Shown: piece after piece, positions 1 through 10,559 of the stretch
How positions within the stretch are numbered: position 1 is the stretch's first letter
Layout of the letters: each line of letters starts with the position of its first letter
Source of the DNA: Chaenocephalus aceratus
Lineage: Eukaryota; Chordata; Actinopteri; Perciformes; Channichthyidae
Length of the DNA stretch: 64,000 nt
Assembly: GCA_023974075.1 (NCBI GenBank)
Contig: CM043797.1
Coordinates: forward strand, 29,196,023 to 29,260,022
Reading direction: 5' to 3'
The notes under the pieces: model-generated
The model's input: only the letters and a program-made list of their open reading frames with translations
Databases searched by the model: none
Told to the model about the DNA's origin: nothing
Position numbers and translations under genes: made by a program

Positions 1-953
1 GGTTCGGTTCGTACCTCGGTTTGGAGGTCACGGTTCGGTACGGTTCGGTACAACAACAAAAAAGCAAAAAAAAGTCCCAAATGCATAATTCCAGGTTTGT
101 TGTTATTTATGTTTGAACAGTAGTGCAAGTTTCAGTTTAAAAATAAAGAACTCTGACATTTTGAATAATTAACTGTATTAAACAGTTAAAAACAAACCAA
201 CACAGTACACTCAGATGGCCATATTATCTATAATGGCTGATGTCAAACAAAAAGGTTTCATCAAGCTGTAAAACTAAAAAGGATGTCTGATAATCATAAA
301 TAATAAGAAAGTGTTTCAAGAGAGCAAAGTCGTTGAAAAACATATGCCAAAAGCTTCCGTTATTTATTTTTGGTCTCTCGGCTCTCATGTCTATTGGCTT
401 CTTAAAAACAGTGGGGATCAGCTGCTGAACTGCTGTTGTCTTTTGCCTGGCTCCGGTGATTGGCAAATCTGGGTGATGCCTTCTGATATGATTTAGCCTG
501 TTTGGCGTGTGTTCCATTAGCATACCGCACCGCTATCGAACAACGCCGACACACCGTCCTCGTCCGATCCACCACTCGCACACCTCATCGTTATTGTAGT
601 CCACAGGGAACCCGAAATGTTCCCACACAGCTGATTTAAAAGAAGCAGGTGGGTTCTAGCTCCTGTGTGTTATCTGAACTCTAGATAACTAACTTTTCTT
701 CTTCTTGTATTTTGTTCGTTTTGTTGTTGTGTTTCTTCTTGTTCTTCATTTGTTGTTTAAGGGCGGCTGGCAAAACAGCTTTTAGGCGTAATACCGCCCC
801 CTGGATTATATATAGTGTATGTGGATACTGCCCTGAATTACTTTTTTCCCAGTAGTAAAAAAAAAAGGCGTATTCGCCGTGTGACTGCATGTGCCGAACC
901 GTGACGCCCGAACCGTGACGGTACGGGACGAATACGGATACCGTTACACCCCT
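1..953 (-). mobile_element. hAT element, ZBED-type, non-autonomous; cut by the window edge
   Basis: The right end closes with CCGTTACACCCCT at 953. The left end (1-55) carries the CGGTTCGGTACG/TACCTCGG terminal pattern also seen, inverted, in the element at 18044-19112, so the two are one family in opposite orientation. Inside, the minus strand between about 630 and 224 keeps a decayed BED zinc finger: WEHFGF near 630-610, a CRRC-type pair, then HIRRHHPDLPITG near 490-440. A frame change separates the two parts. There is no room for the catalytic hAT domain, so this is a deletion derivative needing transposase from elsewhere. It sits directly against the gypsy pol fragment that begins after 953, so it probably inserted there. 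The left terminus lies just outside the window, so the duplication cannot be checked. Confidence 0.75.
224..630 (-). pseudogene. BED zinc-finger fragment of a ZBED-type hAT transposase
   Basis: A 99-residue open frame (523-224) holds the His pair of a BED finger (HIRRHHPDLPITG) followed by Gln- and Leu-rich sequence ending near VFKKPID. The preceding WEHFGFPVDYNN segment and the Cys pair lie upstream in another frame, so the finger cannot be read continuously. BED fingers bind DNA at the termini of hAT elements. The large catalytic insert and the C-terminal dimerisation region are absent. The frame is a relic. Confidence 0.6.
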
Positions 954-961
954 ACTACACA

Positions 962-2450
962 CGCATGCCCTTCGGCCTCAGCTCGGCCCCCAGCTGTTTT
1001 GAAAAAATCATGACCACCATCTTCGTCGGCATCCCGGACGTGGTCGTCTTCCTGGATGACATAGTGGTTCATGGTGCAACACCAGCCGATCATGATGAAC
1101 GCCTGGCGAGGGTGCTGAACGTCCTCGCCAGTCACAACCTCACACTCAATGGGGAATAGTGCTACTACTTCGCCGTTCCAACCATCGAGTTTGTGGGGTT
1201 CCGCCTGACCGCCGACGGGCCTCAGCCCGCTACACTCCAACGTAGAGACGGTGCTGTGCTTGCCTGAGCCGTCCAGCTCAGATCTCTTCGTTTCTGGGGA
1301 TGACGGCCTACTACCTGCGCTTCCTTCCTCAGTACTCCTCGACCACCGCCCCACTACGTGAACTCCTGAAACAGTACGCAGTCTGGGAGTGGACCCCGGC
1401 CTGCTCTGCAGCTATTCGCCAGCTCAAGACGCAGCTCACCTCAACACCGGTGCTCGCATTCTTTGACCTGGCGAGCCCCACGTTCGTGACCTGTGACGCG
1501 TCCAATACGGCAATAGGGGCGGTGCTGTCCCAGATCCAGGAGGGCCCAGAACGCCCAGTGGCGTTCGCCTCTCGGTCCCTCAACTCGGCCGAAAAGAAAT
1601 ACTCAGTGGGGGAGCGGGAGGCACTGGCCTGCGTCTAGGCGTGCGAGCGGTGGCACATGTACGTGTATGGGCGACATTTTACGTTGCATACTGACCATCA
1701 GGCTCTCACAGCCCTGCTTGCTACATCGGGGTCGGGGCACAAACCACTGAGGATCTACCGATAGTCAGAGAGATTACTGCTGTATGACTTCACCACAGTG
1801 TTTACTCCTGGCAGGGAGAATATGGTGGCTGACCTGCTCTCCCGCGCCACCCCCACCCCAGCGCCCGGCACGGGCCGGCCCGGACCCGGACGCAACAGAG
1901 TCAGAGCTCATACTCATGCTCCACGCCCCGCTTCAGGCCGCGGTTTCCCTGGAGGACCTTCGGCTCGCGTCGGAGGAGGACCCCACGCTCTAACCGGCTC
2001 CGCACTTACATCCGGGAGGGATGGCCTGCGAAGTTCTCGGAGGAGCTGGTGTATTTTCATCGGGTCAAGGACGAGTTGACCTGCTGGAACGGTGTCTGCG
2101 TGGCCTCCCAACGTTTGTTCCCATCGACCTCAGGGCACGCGTATTGGCTATGGCGCACGAGGGCCACCTGGGTATCGTGAAGGTAAAAACAGCGCTGCAG
2201 GGATTTGGTGTGGTGGCCGAGCATAGATCGAGATATAGAGACAATGGTGAAGGAGTGCACGGCCTGCCTGGTCAGTGGCAAAACTGGCCTGCCACCCCCA
2301 CCGCCCTTGCAGTGGCCGTGCGCACCTTGGCAGCACATGCAGCTGGACATCTGTGGGGAGCTGCATGGCATCCCGCACCACCAACACTTCCTCCTGGTGG
2401 CTTACGACCTCCATTCGAAATGGCCAGAGGTGGTCGCCACAGGGTCCGTG
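962..2450 (+). pseudogene. Ty3/gypsy pol remnant: RT end, RNase H, integrase start
   Basis: Three recognisable domains follow in order. At 962-1159 is the end of reverse transcriptase, with PFGLSSAPSCF and the catalytic FLDD block. At 1300-1840 is RNase H, with TPVLAFFDLASPTFVTCDAS, a Glu block and the DHQAL block. Its frame is broken by stops near 1638 and 1764. At about 2110-2450 are the integrase HHCC finger (HEGHLGI, CTACLVSGK) and the first catalytic Asp (LDICGELHG). The frame changes at least once between 2190 and 2210. The RT-RNase H-integrase order and the sequence are those of Ty3/gypsy (Metaviridae), not Copia. Upstream gag, protease and most of RT are not in the window. Reading is lost at about 2450 and resumes at 4209. 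Confidence 0.88.
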
Positions 2451-2456
2451 ACGGCC

Positions 2457-3330
2457 AGGCCCGGACTGGCCATCGGGAGGACCGGGAGGTTTCCCGATGG
2501 CCTGGCCTGTTAAGTGGCCTGCTGGCCTGAGGATCTTTTTTTTTTAAGTATGTATTGTGAACGCAACGCTGCGCAAATGTGGGTCTGACTCTGCCTCACA
2601 GAGAGTGACTGGCTGTCTACATGATGTGGCCTGCCGACATGGCCACTTTCATACAGAGCATACACTAATGCCCTCGATTGGTCTCTGTGTGTCATTCAAG
2701 CTCGGGAGGGTGTGTATGTGTGTCGCGAGAGAGAAAGCGCGTGCACCAGTTACGTGTATTGTTGTTGTTAGCATCTGGTGCTAGCTACCGGATATCATGA
2801 GCTGTCAACAAGGTGGAGGAGAGTCCTCTCCTGTCAGACTGAGAGACTGATAACTACAGCTCAGGTGAGGTAAAGTGTTTAGATAGTTAACTTAGTCTAA
2901 GTTCTCTGTGGGTCTCAAACGGTTTGGTCACCATTTATGTAAACACATATTTCCATTTGAAGGGGGAGTGATTAGTAAAATATGGATGAATAATAAAACT
3001 AGGTGAAAAAAGGTAAGATAAACTTTAAAAACGTGTTGAGAGCTAAAACTAGTCTTTGCTGCTGCCTCAAAGAGGAGCAGGGGGAGAGGTGGAGACGGGT
3101 GAGGCTGGTTCAGGAGCCCAGACACACTCACAACTATAAATGAACCAAAAAACAAATAAATAAACAAGTTTCAATGTTTTTTCATATTGGATATGGTATG
3201 TTATTGGTTATGGCCATGTTCTTATGAATTTATGATTATTTAAATGTATACAGTTCTGTTTGATATGGGTGTAGTCTCTTTATTTCCCCCTCAAAGTGCA
3301 CCAGATTGATGCATTGAAGTCCAACATTAA
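2457..3330 (+). repeat. Repeat sharing a non-coding exon with 28.6-29.4 kb
   Basis: The segment starts CAGGCCCGGACTGGCC, a hAT-like terminus. From about 2807 it matches 29017-29160 closely: GAGAGTCCTCTCC, then CTGATAACTACAGCTCA, then a GT donor-like site and AAACACATATTTCCA. The similarity continues weakly to about 3250, opposite 29400. The first 300 bases do not match the other copy, so the two copies share an internal exon but have different outer ends. No long coding frame is seen. It lies inside the gypsy integrase gene, next to the LINE fragment. Confidence 0.5.
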
Positions 3331-3341
3331 AATTTTTTTTG

Positions 3342-4208
3342 CTAAATTCGATTTTTTTTTAGAAAAGTGATAACACGAGATTGCAGACGTTTCTCAACTG
3401 GAAGCCATGATAGGCTTCTATGCATAACTCCAATATGAGTGCGCTTCGAACAGTGGAGAGCTAGTCTGGCAGCCTTGTTTTGAGCTATTTGTAATTTCTG
3501 TATATGTGTTTTTGCTGATGATGACCATATGACCGGACAGTACTCAAGATGTGACAAAACCAGAGACTGAATTACTTGTTTCAAAGTGGTTGGTGTTACA
3601 TACTTTGTACATTTTCTCGCCACAGCTATCCTCCTTCCCATTTTAGTTACGATACTGTCAATTTGCTTTGTCCACCGTAAACCAGAATCAAGAACAATGC
3701 CAAGCAACTTAGTCTCGTTTACCTGTTCCACTGGCTGACCAGCCAGTGTCAGGCTTAATTGAGGATTGCTGCTTAACATATGTCTGGATCCGAACACCAT
3801 TGCTTTTGTTTTTGCAATGTTGAGTACCAGTTTGTTATTGTTGACCCAGTCTGCCATGGCTTTAATCTCTATTTTAAGTAGATAGTTTAACTCACTGCAT
3901 GTTGATGCTGTACTGTACATTGTGGAATCATCAGCATACATTATTACACTGGACTTATTTAATACGTAAGGAAGGTCATTTGTGAATATAGAATACAACA
4001 AAGGCCCAAGAGAACTCCCCTGTGGGACCCCACACTGCAACACCTTACTTTCAGAAAAGCTCCCATTGAAAAACACTCGCTGCCTTCTCCTAGTCGGGTA
4101 GCTCTCCATCCAACACATAGCAACAGAATCAAAGCCATAGCATTTGAGTTTGTTCAGCAGCAGACTATGATCGATTACATCGAAAGCTGCGCTAAAGTCT
4201 AACATCAC
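3342..4208 (-). pseudogene. Non-LTR retrotransposon RT fragment, CR1/jockey-like
   Basis: An 288-residue open frame carries the reverse transcriptase core: LDFSAAFDVIDHSLLL, then GVPQGSSLGPLLYSIFTNDLP, then the catalytic MYADDSTMYS, then KTKAMVFGS and LLGIVLDSGLRW. A C-terminal thumb and tail follow (HLEYCPVIW). The order and wording match LINE ORF2 of the jockey/CR1 group. The first codon shown is not a true start: the RT palm is already under way, so the copy is 5' truncated at about 4208, as expected of target-primed insertion. The frame runs out in an A/T-rich tract near 3350. It is inserted antisense in the gypsy integrase, and the gypsy frame resumes one base later. Confidence 0.85.
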
Positions 4209-4760
4209 AGCACGGATAACGGCCCGTAGTTTGTCTCAGCTGAGTTTGCCACCTTTGTGGAAGAGAGGGGGATTAAACACATCCGTACAGCTTTCTACCA
4301 CCCGCAAGCAAATGGGGGGTGGAAAGGTTCAACCAAACCCTAAAGAACGGGATCAGAGCACACCTGGCAGATGGTCTTCCGCTCTCAGCCACGCTGCTCC
4401 GCATCCTGCTTCACTACCGGGCGAAGCCGCATTCAACTACCGGCAGCTCCCCAGCCCTCTTGATGATGGGCTGTGAGCTGCAGCTCCCTTTGGATCGGCT
4501 ACGGGACCTGGCGGCCGTCACGCCAACAGCCGCAGGGTCGCAGAGGCTCAGCGTTGTATGAAGCAGCGGTTCGACAAGAGACGGAGGGTGAGAGCGCCTC
4601 CCTTGACTGGGTCAGGATTCACCGTCCTAACCGGGACCACAAGGTGGCATGCAAGCCGACTTTGAAAGGTAGCACCGCCCCCCATCGTGGACCCAGGGAG
4701 GACGGGGACTTTGCTTTTCCTGATGAGCAGTTGCAGGGTCCAGCCGGGTTCCCACCTGAG
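4209..4760 (+). pseudogene. Ty3/gypsy integrase, C-terminal part
   Basis: The gypsy frame resumes with TDNGP then an in-frame stop, then FVSAEFATFVEERGIKHIR and HPQANG. These are the second Asp and the catalytic Glu regions of the integrase DDE core. ERFNQTLKNGIRAHL and LLHYRAKPHSTTGSSPALLMMG follow after a one-base frame change near 4316. About 20 residues expected between the first Asp block (before 2450) and TDNGP are missing, so the LINE/hAT block came with a small deletion or by a compound event. Confidence 0.82.
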
Positions 4761-4963
4761 CCGGTTGAGCCAGTGGTTCGTCCTGAAGCTCATCCGGGTC
4801 AGACCAAGATACTTGGAAGACTATATTGTGAGCTTGTGACTCTCAGGGGTAATGTTCAGAGCATAGTCTGTTGCGTGGCAGAATAATCCACATGGCTATG
4901 CTGGTGACTGGCAGTCTACCCAGTTCATCTAGAGTAGATAGCTAAAAGTTAATTGGGCTCCTT

Positions 4964-4980
4964 GTGGGGGTGGGAGTAAA
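4964..4980 (+). other. Polypurine tract of the gypsy element
   Basis: GTGGGGGTGGGAGTAAA lies immediately before TGTTATG, the start of the 3' LTR. A purine run in this position primes plus-strand synthesis. Its position fixes the LTR boundary at 4981. Confidence 0.7.
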
Positions 4981-4989
4981 TGTTATGTA

Positions 4990-6520
4990 CAGTGGGGCAA
5001 AAAAGTATTTAGTCAGCCACCAATTGTGCAAGTTCTCCCACTTAAAAAGATGAGGCCTGTAATTTTCATCCTAGGTACACTTCAACTATGAGAGACATAA
5101 TGGGGGGAAAAAAATCCAGGAAATCACATTGTAGGATTTTTAATGAATTAATTGGTAAATTCCTCGGTAAAATAAGTATTTGGTCACCTACAAAAAACAA
5201 GATTTCTGGCTCTCACAGACCTGTAACTTCTTCTTTAAGAGCCTCCTCTGTCCTCCACTCGTTAACTGTATTAATGGCACTTGTTTGAACTCGTTATCAG
5301 TATAAAAGACACCTGTCCACAACCTCAAACAGTCACACTCCAAACTCCACTATGACCAAGACCAAAGAGCTTTCAAAAGACACCAGAAAAAAAATGTGTA
5401 GACCAGCACCAGGCTGGGAAGACTGAATCTGCAATTTGGGTAAGCAGGTTGGTGTGAATAAATCAACTGTGGGAGCAATTATTAGAAAATGGAAGACATA
5501 CAAGACCACTGATAATCTTCCTCGATCTGGGGCTCCGCGCAAGATCTCACGCCGTGGGGTCAAAATGATCACAAGAACGGTGAGCAAAAATCCCAGAACC
5601 ACACGGGGGGACCTAGTCAATGACCTGCAGAGAACTGGGACCAAAGTAACAAAGGCTACCATCAGTAACACACTACGCCGCCAGGGACTCAAATCCTGCA
5701 GTGCCAGACGTGTCCCCCTGCTTAAGCCAATACATGTCCAGGCCCGTCTGAAGTTTGCTAGAGAGCATTGAGATGATCCAGAAGAGGATTGGGAGAATGT
5801 CATATGGTCAGATGAAACCAAAATAGAACTTTTTGACATGTTTGGAGGAGAAAGAATGCTGAGTTGCATCCAAGAACACCATACCTATTGTAAAACATGG
5901 GGGTGGAAACATCATGCTTTGGGGCTGTTTTTTCTGCAAAGGGGCCAGGACGACTAATAAAGGAAAGAACGAATGGGGCCATGTATCGTGAGGTTTTGAG
6001 TGACAACCTCCTTCCATCAGCAAGGGCATTGAAGATCAAACGTGGCTGGGTCTTTCAGCATGACAATGATCCCAAACACACCACCCGGGCAACGAAGGAG
6101 TGGCTTCGTAAGAAGCATTTCTTCTTTGGTCTTTGGAGGGAGTTGAAAGTCCGTGTTGCCCAGCGAAAACATCACTGCTCTAGATGAGATCTGCATGGAG
6201 GAATGGGCCAAAATACCAGCAACAGTGTGTGAAAACCTTGTGAATACTTACAGAAAACGTTTGACCTCTGTCATTGCCAACAAAGGGTATATAACAAAGT
6301 ATTGAGATGAACTTTTGTTATTGACCAAATACTTATTTTCCACCATAATTTGCAAATAAATTCTTTAAAAATCAGACAATGTGATTTTCTGGATTTTTTT
6401 ACTCATTTTGTCTCTCATAGTTGAGGTATACCTAGGATGAAACTTACAGGCCTTTCTCATATTTTTAAGTGGGAGAACTTGCACAATTGGTGGCTGACTA
6501 AATACTTTTTTGCCCCACTG
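4990..6520 (+). mobile_element. Tc1-type DNA transposon, copy 1
   Basis: Terminal inverted repeats of about 190 bp open with CAGTGGGGCAAAAAAG at 4990 and close with the complement at 6520. They are flanked by TA at 4988-4989 and 6521-6522, the mark of Tc1/mariner insertion. The 1531-bp length is normal for the group. The transposase inside is broken. It landed seven bases into the gypsy LTR, so it is younger than that element. A second copy in the other orientation lies at 59484-60940. Confidence 0.95.
5352..6305 (+). pseudogene. Tc1 transposase pseudogene, copy 1
   Basis: The frame begins MTKTKELSKDTRK at 5352 and ends near KGYITKY at 6305. It covers the paired helix-turn-helix DNA-binding region ([14 protein letters not shown], then [12 protein letters not shown]) and the DDE catalytic core (WSDETKIELF, then HDNDPKHT). 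It is dead: an early one-base frame change near 5393, a two-base insertion near 5433, an in-frame TGA at about 5769 (EH-stop-DDPEED), and deletions after ELF and around KKHF. The two-base insertion and the TGA are shared with the copy at 59.5-60.9 kb. Confidence 0.9.
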
Positions 6521-6689
6521 TATGTCACATCAGGTGTGACTGTGCCTTTAAGATGGCACCGGGAGTTTGGGGGTGTGTGAACCGGATACAGTTGGTTTTG
6601 TTGTTGTGTTGTCATGGGAGCGTGTGCAACAACGTGTTCAATAAACGGTCAACCTAAATATCGTAGTCCATAGTCTTATATATACAACA

Positions 6690-7128
6690 AAACTCACATT
6701 GGTTTCTCATACAGCATCTCTGTCTAGTATGTGTATTCACATATTGATATATGGAAACGCTAACAACTTAGTTAGCCCAGTTAGCACTGTGTCAATGGCT
6801 TAGCAGCCCCAAAAACGTGTACCCATTTAAACAGTCGTGCTAGATACCTTGTTTGTTTTAAACTTCATAAATACACAAACAACAATGCGTACTTACAGGT
6901 TGTGTACCCGAATCTCCCGTTGGTCCAAACAAAGTAGGAACAGCATCGTCCTTCAGTGTCCTACGCTGTGCATATCCGGCATGAATCGCTACAATGTTTG
7001 CGAAGACTTTGTCGTGGTTCTGCCCTCGGTAAGGCATACATTGAAGATTTCCCCTCACAAGACAGGCAACAGACCCTCGTTAGCATGACTGGATACAGTT
7101 TTGAACTGAACCTGAGCTTCCAACAGTA
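6690..7128. other. Unclassified non-coding stretch
   Basis: Between the presumed LTR end and the next inverted-repeat element I see no coding frame that I recognise, no clear repeat boundary and no RNA gene. The stretch has short GTTAGC-type words (about 6740-6800). Confidence 0.4.
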
Positions 7129-8005
7129 TATGTGACCTGCTCCATCGAAATCAGTCGCATTGACCCGAAGACACATTTTGAGTTGTATACACGGTTGGAA
7201 AGAGGATATTCCTAGCTTTCTAATGATATCAGGATTGTTTTTGTACTCCAAATATTAAGCGAAATATGTCACATTATATAATGACTGTCACAGAGTCCTC
7301 ATTTTGAGAAAAAGGCCTTTAAAGTTTCCTCTTCTCTGGAATCCATCGATCTGATTGATTATTAGCGGAGCAAATGATCAAAATACTACGGAGGGAAGAT
7401 ATTTTCGTTTGGAGGGGAAGCTCGCGAGTGTGTGTGTATACGTGTGTGCGTGTGTGTGTTTGTGTATTTTTGCGTTTGTGTGTATTGTGTTTGTTTCCCG
7501 GGGAAAACCCTCACGAGAAACACCGGCTGTTGTTGTGCCTGCTGTGGCGTTAAATTACTCCGTTCTCCGCTTGTAATTATGCCGTTACAAGCTTCAAAGT
7601 TATATTTATCATCTGAATTGGCCGAAACAAGTTTAATATTCTGAAAGCCAAGACTCTGTTTAATTTAAATCAGATGAAAACAAACTGTAATGGATCCTGC
7701 CGTGTTATCTATGATCACTATACTCTTACGTTCATAATGTCAGCCGGAGGGAGGGGGGCGGCGCTGCTGGAAGAGCAGAGTGCGAGTGAGAGGTGCCTGT
7801 CTTCGTCCCTTCACAAGCTTCAAAAATATACTTATCGTGTGATTTTGGAAATAAAAGTTTCATATTCTGAAAGCCAAGACTTGGTTTGTTTAAAATCAAA
7901 TAAAACACCCGAACCCTGAAAAAATAGTTTTTTTACGTAAATCCACGTTTATTCTGAAATGAGCCGTTGCGACTTCCGACTGATTTCGATAGAGCGGGTC
8001 ACATA
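7129..8005. mobile_element. DNA-transposon-like element with about 30-bp inverted ends
   Basis: TATGTGACCTGCTCCATCG at 7129 continues into AAATCAGTCG and is mirrored by CGACTGATTTCGATAGAGC running to GGTCACATA at 8005, with two mismatches in about 30. The 877-bp body has no transposase. It contains a GT-rich stretch (7428-7495) and a diverged direct repeat (AAGCTTCAAA to TCTGAAAGCCAAGACT) at about 7586-7680 and 7816-7910. No target duplication is clear, so the superfamily is undecided. Confidence 0.5.
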
Positions 8006-8149
8006 TGTTTGGCTGGCAGAGGGTGCGGCCATAGCTCTGGGCGTGGCTACTGGGTATCCCTACATAACGATACCCAGGAAGAAAACATTGGAAAATGAGA
8101 AATCTCCAACGAGGCGTTTTGGGGAGGTCTTTTCTGTGTTTTCCTTATT

Positions 8150-8640
8150 TTGAAATTCAGTTCCTGACGGACGCCAAAAAAGCCTGAGATTATGGAATTA
8201 AACCAATAAATAAAAGCAAGGATAATTGTGTGTTATTGGTGAGTAAATAAAAGTGTGTTATTTTGAAAAGAATAACAAATTAGAAGGAGAAAAAGATTTA
8301 AAAAATACAGATTTCAGTATTCTGAGGCTCTGAGCCCCATTTATTTTCCTCACAGACGGCAACAAAAGTCAGAAATTATACGATTTGAAATAAAAGCAAC
8401 AATTGTGGCTTGATATTAAGTAAGAACATGTTTTTATGAACCACACAGCTTCCGGTCTTCCACGACCCGACCGGAGAAAAAGACGTGCTGCAGGCACGAA
8501 ACACATTAGAAATACATTGCTTTTAAAATCGTGCTGTGCAACACGAAAAAAAGGGGGAAATCGTGTTGGTGAACACGAATCAATAGATAACAATTGGTGT
8601 TGGTGAACACGAAATGCCATGAGACTGGGTTGATCTCTCG
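8150..8640. repeat. Two diverged direct units plus short AACACGA hairpins
   Basis: About 8163-8250 and 8350-8425 are weakly alike (GACGG, then GAAATTA, then AAATAAAAGCAA, then AATTGTG). From 8529 to 8612 there are three copies of CGTGnTGnnnAACACGAA-like words, each able to form a short stem. There is no protein frame of note. The class is unknown. Confidence 0.3.
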
Positions 8641-8803
8641 GCACTACAGTCCTCAGTTGAATTTACCACAAAATATATATTTTAGAAACCTGAAGGCATT
8701 TCAAGATTTATATGCAAGTAATATCCCAAAACTCAATACCTTAGATTATTATTGAAAGTTTTGCTGAATAGTTTCATGTTCACTTACCTTCACTTACCTA
8801 AAG

Positions 8804-10495
8804 GTGACGTCATCGCCTGTATTGAGCGTTCGCCGTTTTCTAAGCTTTTTTTCACCCTTTTCTAAGCTTTTTTCTCTCTTTTGAGTGATATATCAGATCA
8901 AACAGCAAATGGCTGAATAAATAATGTGCATACAATTGCGAGGAGGCTCGTTTTAAGGACACGTTTTTCAGATCTGTCACAATCTTCGTATTGGAATAAA
9001 CTTACGTTTTTGAGTGTATAGTCCCACTCTGTTATATTCCTCCTTCCTACAGAACAGACAATGACAGGATAATATGTGATTTGTCAGTATAGTCCTATTT
9101 CTTAAAACCTTCTCTGTTGTTTAAGTGTCTGATAACCACGAATAGTAAGCAATGATATAACAGTAATGATATCACATATGATCATGTCAGACACTGTGTT
9201 ATTTTCAGAGGGGAACAGCAAGCACCAGTGTGATTTTGGTGAGTCTGTGACTATCCTGGCCAAAATTACAGGGGGCGCTTCAAAATCCGGCAGCTCTAAC
9301 AACTGCACTGCCGGATATGGAAGCCCCTCTTTATTTTTGTACCTGCTGGGTCCAGAGTGAAATGCTTTTGTGAGCATAAACTAGAGGGGAACAGGCAACA
9401 CCAGTGTGATTTTGGTGACATTGTGACTATCCTGGCCAAAATTACAGGGGGTGCTTCAAAATCCGGCAGCTCTAACAACTGCACTGCCGGATAAGGAAGC
9501 CCCTCTTTATTTTTGTACCTGCTGGGCCCAGAGTAAAATGCTTTTGTGAGCATAAACTAGAGGGGAACATGCAACACCAGTGTGATTTTGGTGACATTGT
9601 GACTATCCTGGCCAAAATTACAGGGGGCGCTTCAAAATCCGGCAGCTCTAACAACTGCACTGCCGGATATGGAACCTCCTCTTTTAGTTTTTCCAGAGTG
9701 AAATGGGCCCAGAGTGAAATGCTTTGGTGAGCATAAACTAGAGGGGAACAAGCAACACCAGTGTGATTTTGGTGAAGTTGTGACTGTCCTGGACAAAGTT
9801 GTAGGGGGGGGGTGCCATATCTGGCAGGAGAAATACCTGCTCTGCTGAACATGTTATAGAGAACAGTGCAGATCTAAAATAAGGAACATTAATAGTGTGA
9901 TATAGGCACAGATATAAGATCAATAATACACTTTATTTTAGGGTACCTTTCAAAGCATTCAATGTCACCTTAAAATACAATAAAAAATTAAATATGAGTG
10001 GCATTACAATACAAACATGTGTTGAGTAGGAAACCACAGAGGAAAATTACATTCAAAGGAGCAATTAAAGCGAGTGAAGCCAGTTTGAACACATTATCTT
10101 TTGGGCTTTCTTGAAAATAACACAGTGTCTGACATATGTTATATCATTACTGTCATATAATTGCTTACTATTCGTGGTTATCAGACACTTAAACAACAGA
10201 GAAGGTTTTAAGAAATAGGACTATACTGACAAATGACATATTATCCTTTCTGTCATTGTCTGTTCTGTAGGAAGGAGAAATATAACAGAGTGGGACTGCA
10301 CTCAAAAACGGAAGTTTGTTCCAATACGAAGATTGTGACTATCTGAATAGTGTCCTTAAAACGAGCCTCCTCGCAATTGTATGCACATTATTTATTCAGC
10401 CGTTTGCCGTTTAATCTGATGGGAAATATATCATTCAAAAGAGAGAGAAAAGCTTATTAAACTAGACGAACGCTCAATACAGGCGATGACGTCAC
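8804..10495. mobile_element. Fold-back element with about 390-bp inverted arms
   Basis: The left arm (8804-9205) opens GTGACGTCATCGCCTGTATT and includes GAGGAGGCTCGTTTTAAGG and AAGTGTCTGATAACCACGAA. The right arm (10113-10495) is its reverse complement with scattered substitutions and small indels. The 900-bp interior holds a 176-bp tandem satellite (9207-9835), then a stretch without repeats. There is no coding capacity for a transposase, so it must be mobilised in trans or have formed by inverted duplication. Flanks show no obvious target duplication. Confidence 0.7.
9207..9835 (+). repeat. 176-bp tandem repeat, three full units and a partial fourth
   Basis: Units begin AGAGGGGAACA at 9207, 9383, 9559 and 9740. 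Each carries CACCAGTGTGATTTTGGTGA, GACTATCCTGGCCAAAATTACAG and CAACTGCACTGCCGGATA. The first two intervals are exactly 176 bp and the third is 181. The fourth unit is truncated and more diverged (GTTGTAGGGGGGGG). Minus-strand frames here of about 90-126 residues simply repeat one another, so I treat them as non-coding. Confidence 0.85.
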
Positions 10496-10559
10496 GTTTG
10501 CGCGTCCCCGCGAACAGGGCTTCAATCTACGACAAGGCTTCAATCTACGGCACAACACC

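Larger units (their letters stand above)
4981..6689 (+). repeat. Gypsy 3' LTR, split by a Tc1 element
   Basis: Taking out the Tc1 element and one TA copy joins TGTTATG (4981-4987) to TATGTCACATCAGGTGTGAC (from 6521). The LTR then continues with a CTTTAAGATGG promoter-like stretch and a CAATAAACGG polyadenylation signal near 6640. The start is firm because of the polypurine tract. The end at about 6689 (ATACAACA) is a guess, because no 5' LTR is present for comparison. Confidence 0.6.

Noticed and set aside
9102..9923. Minus-strand frames of 85-126 residues
   Set aside because: They repeat each other unit by unit because they lie on the 176-bp satellite. No domain is seen.
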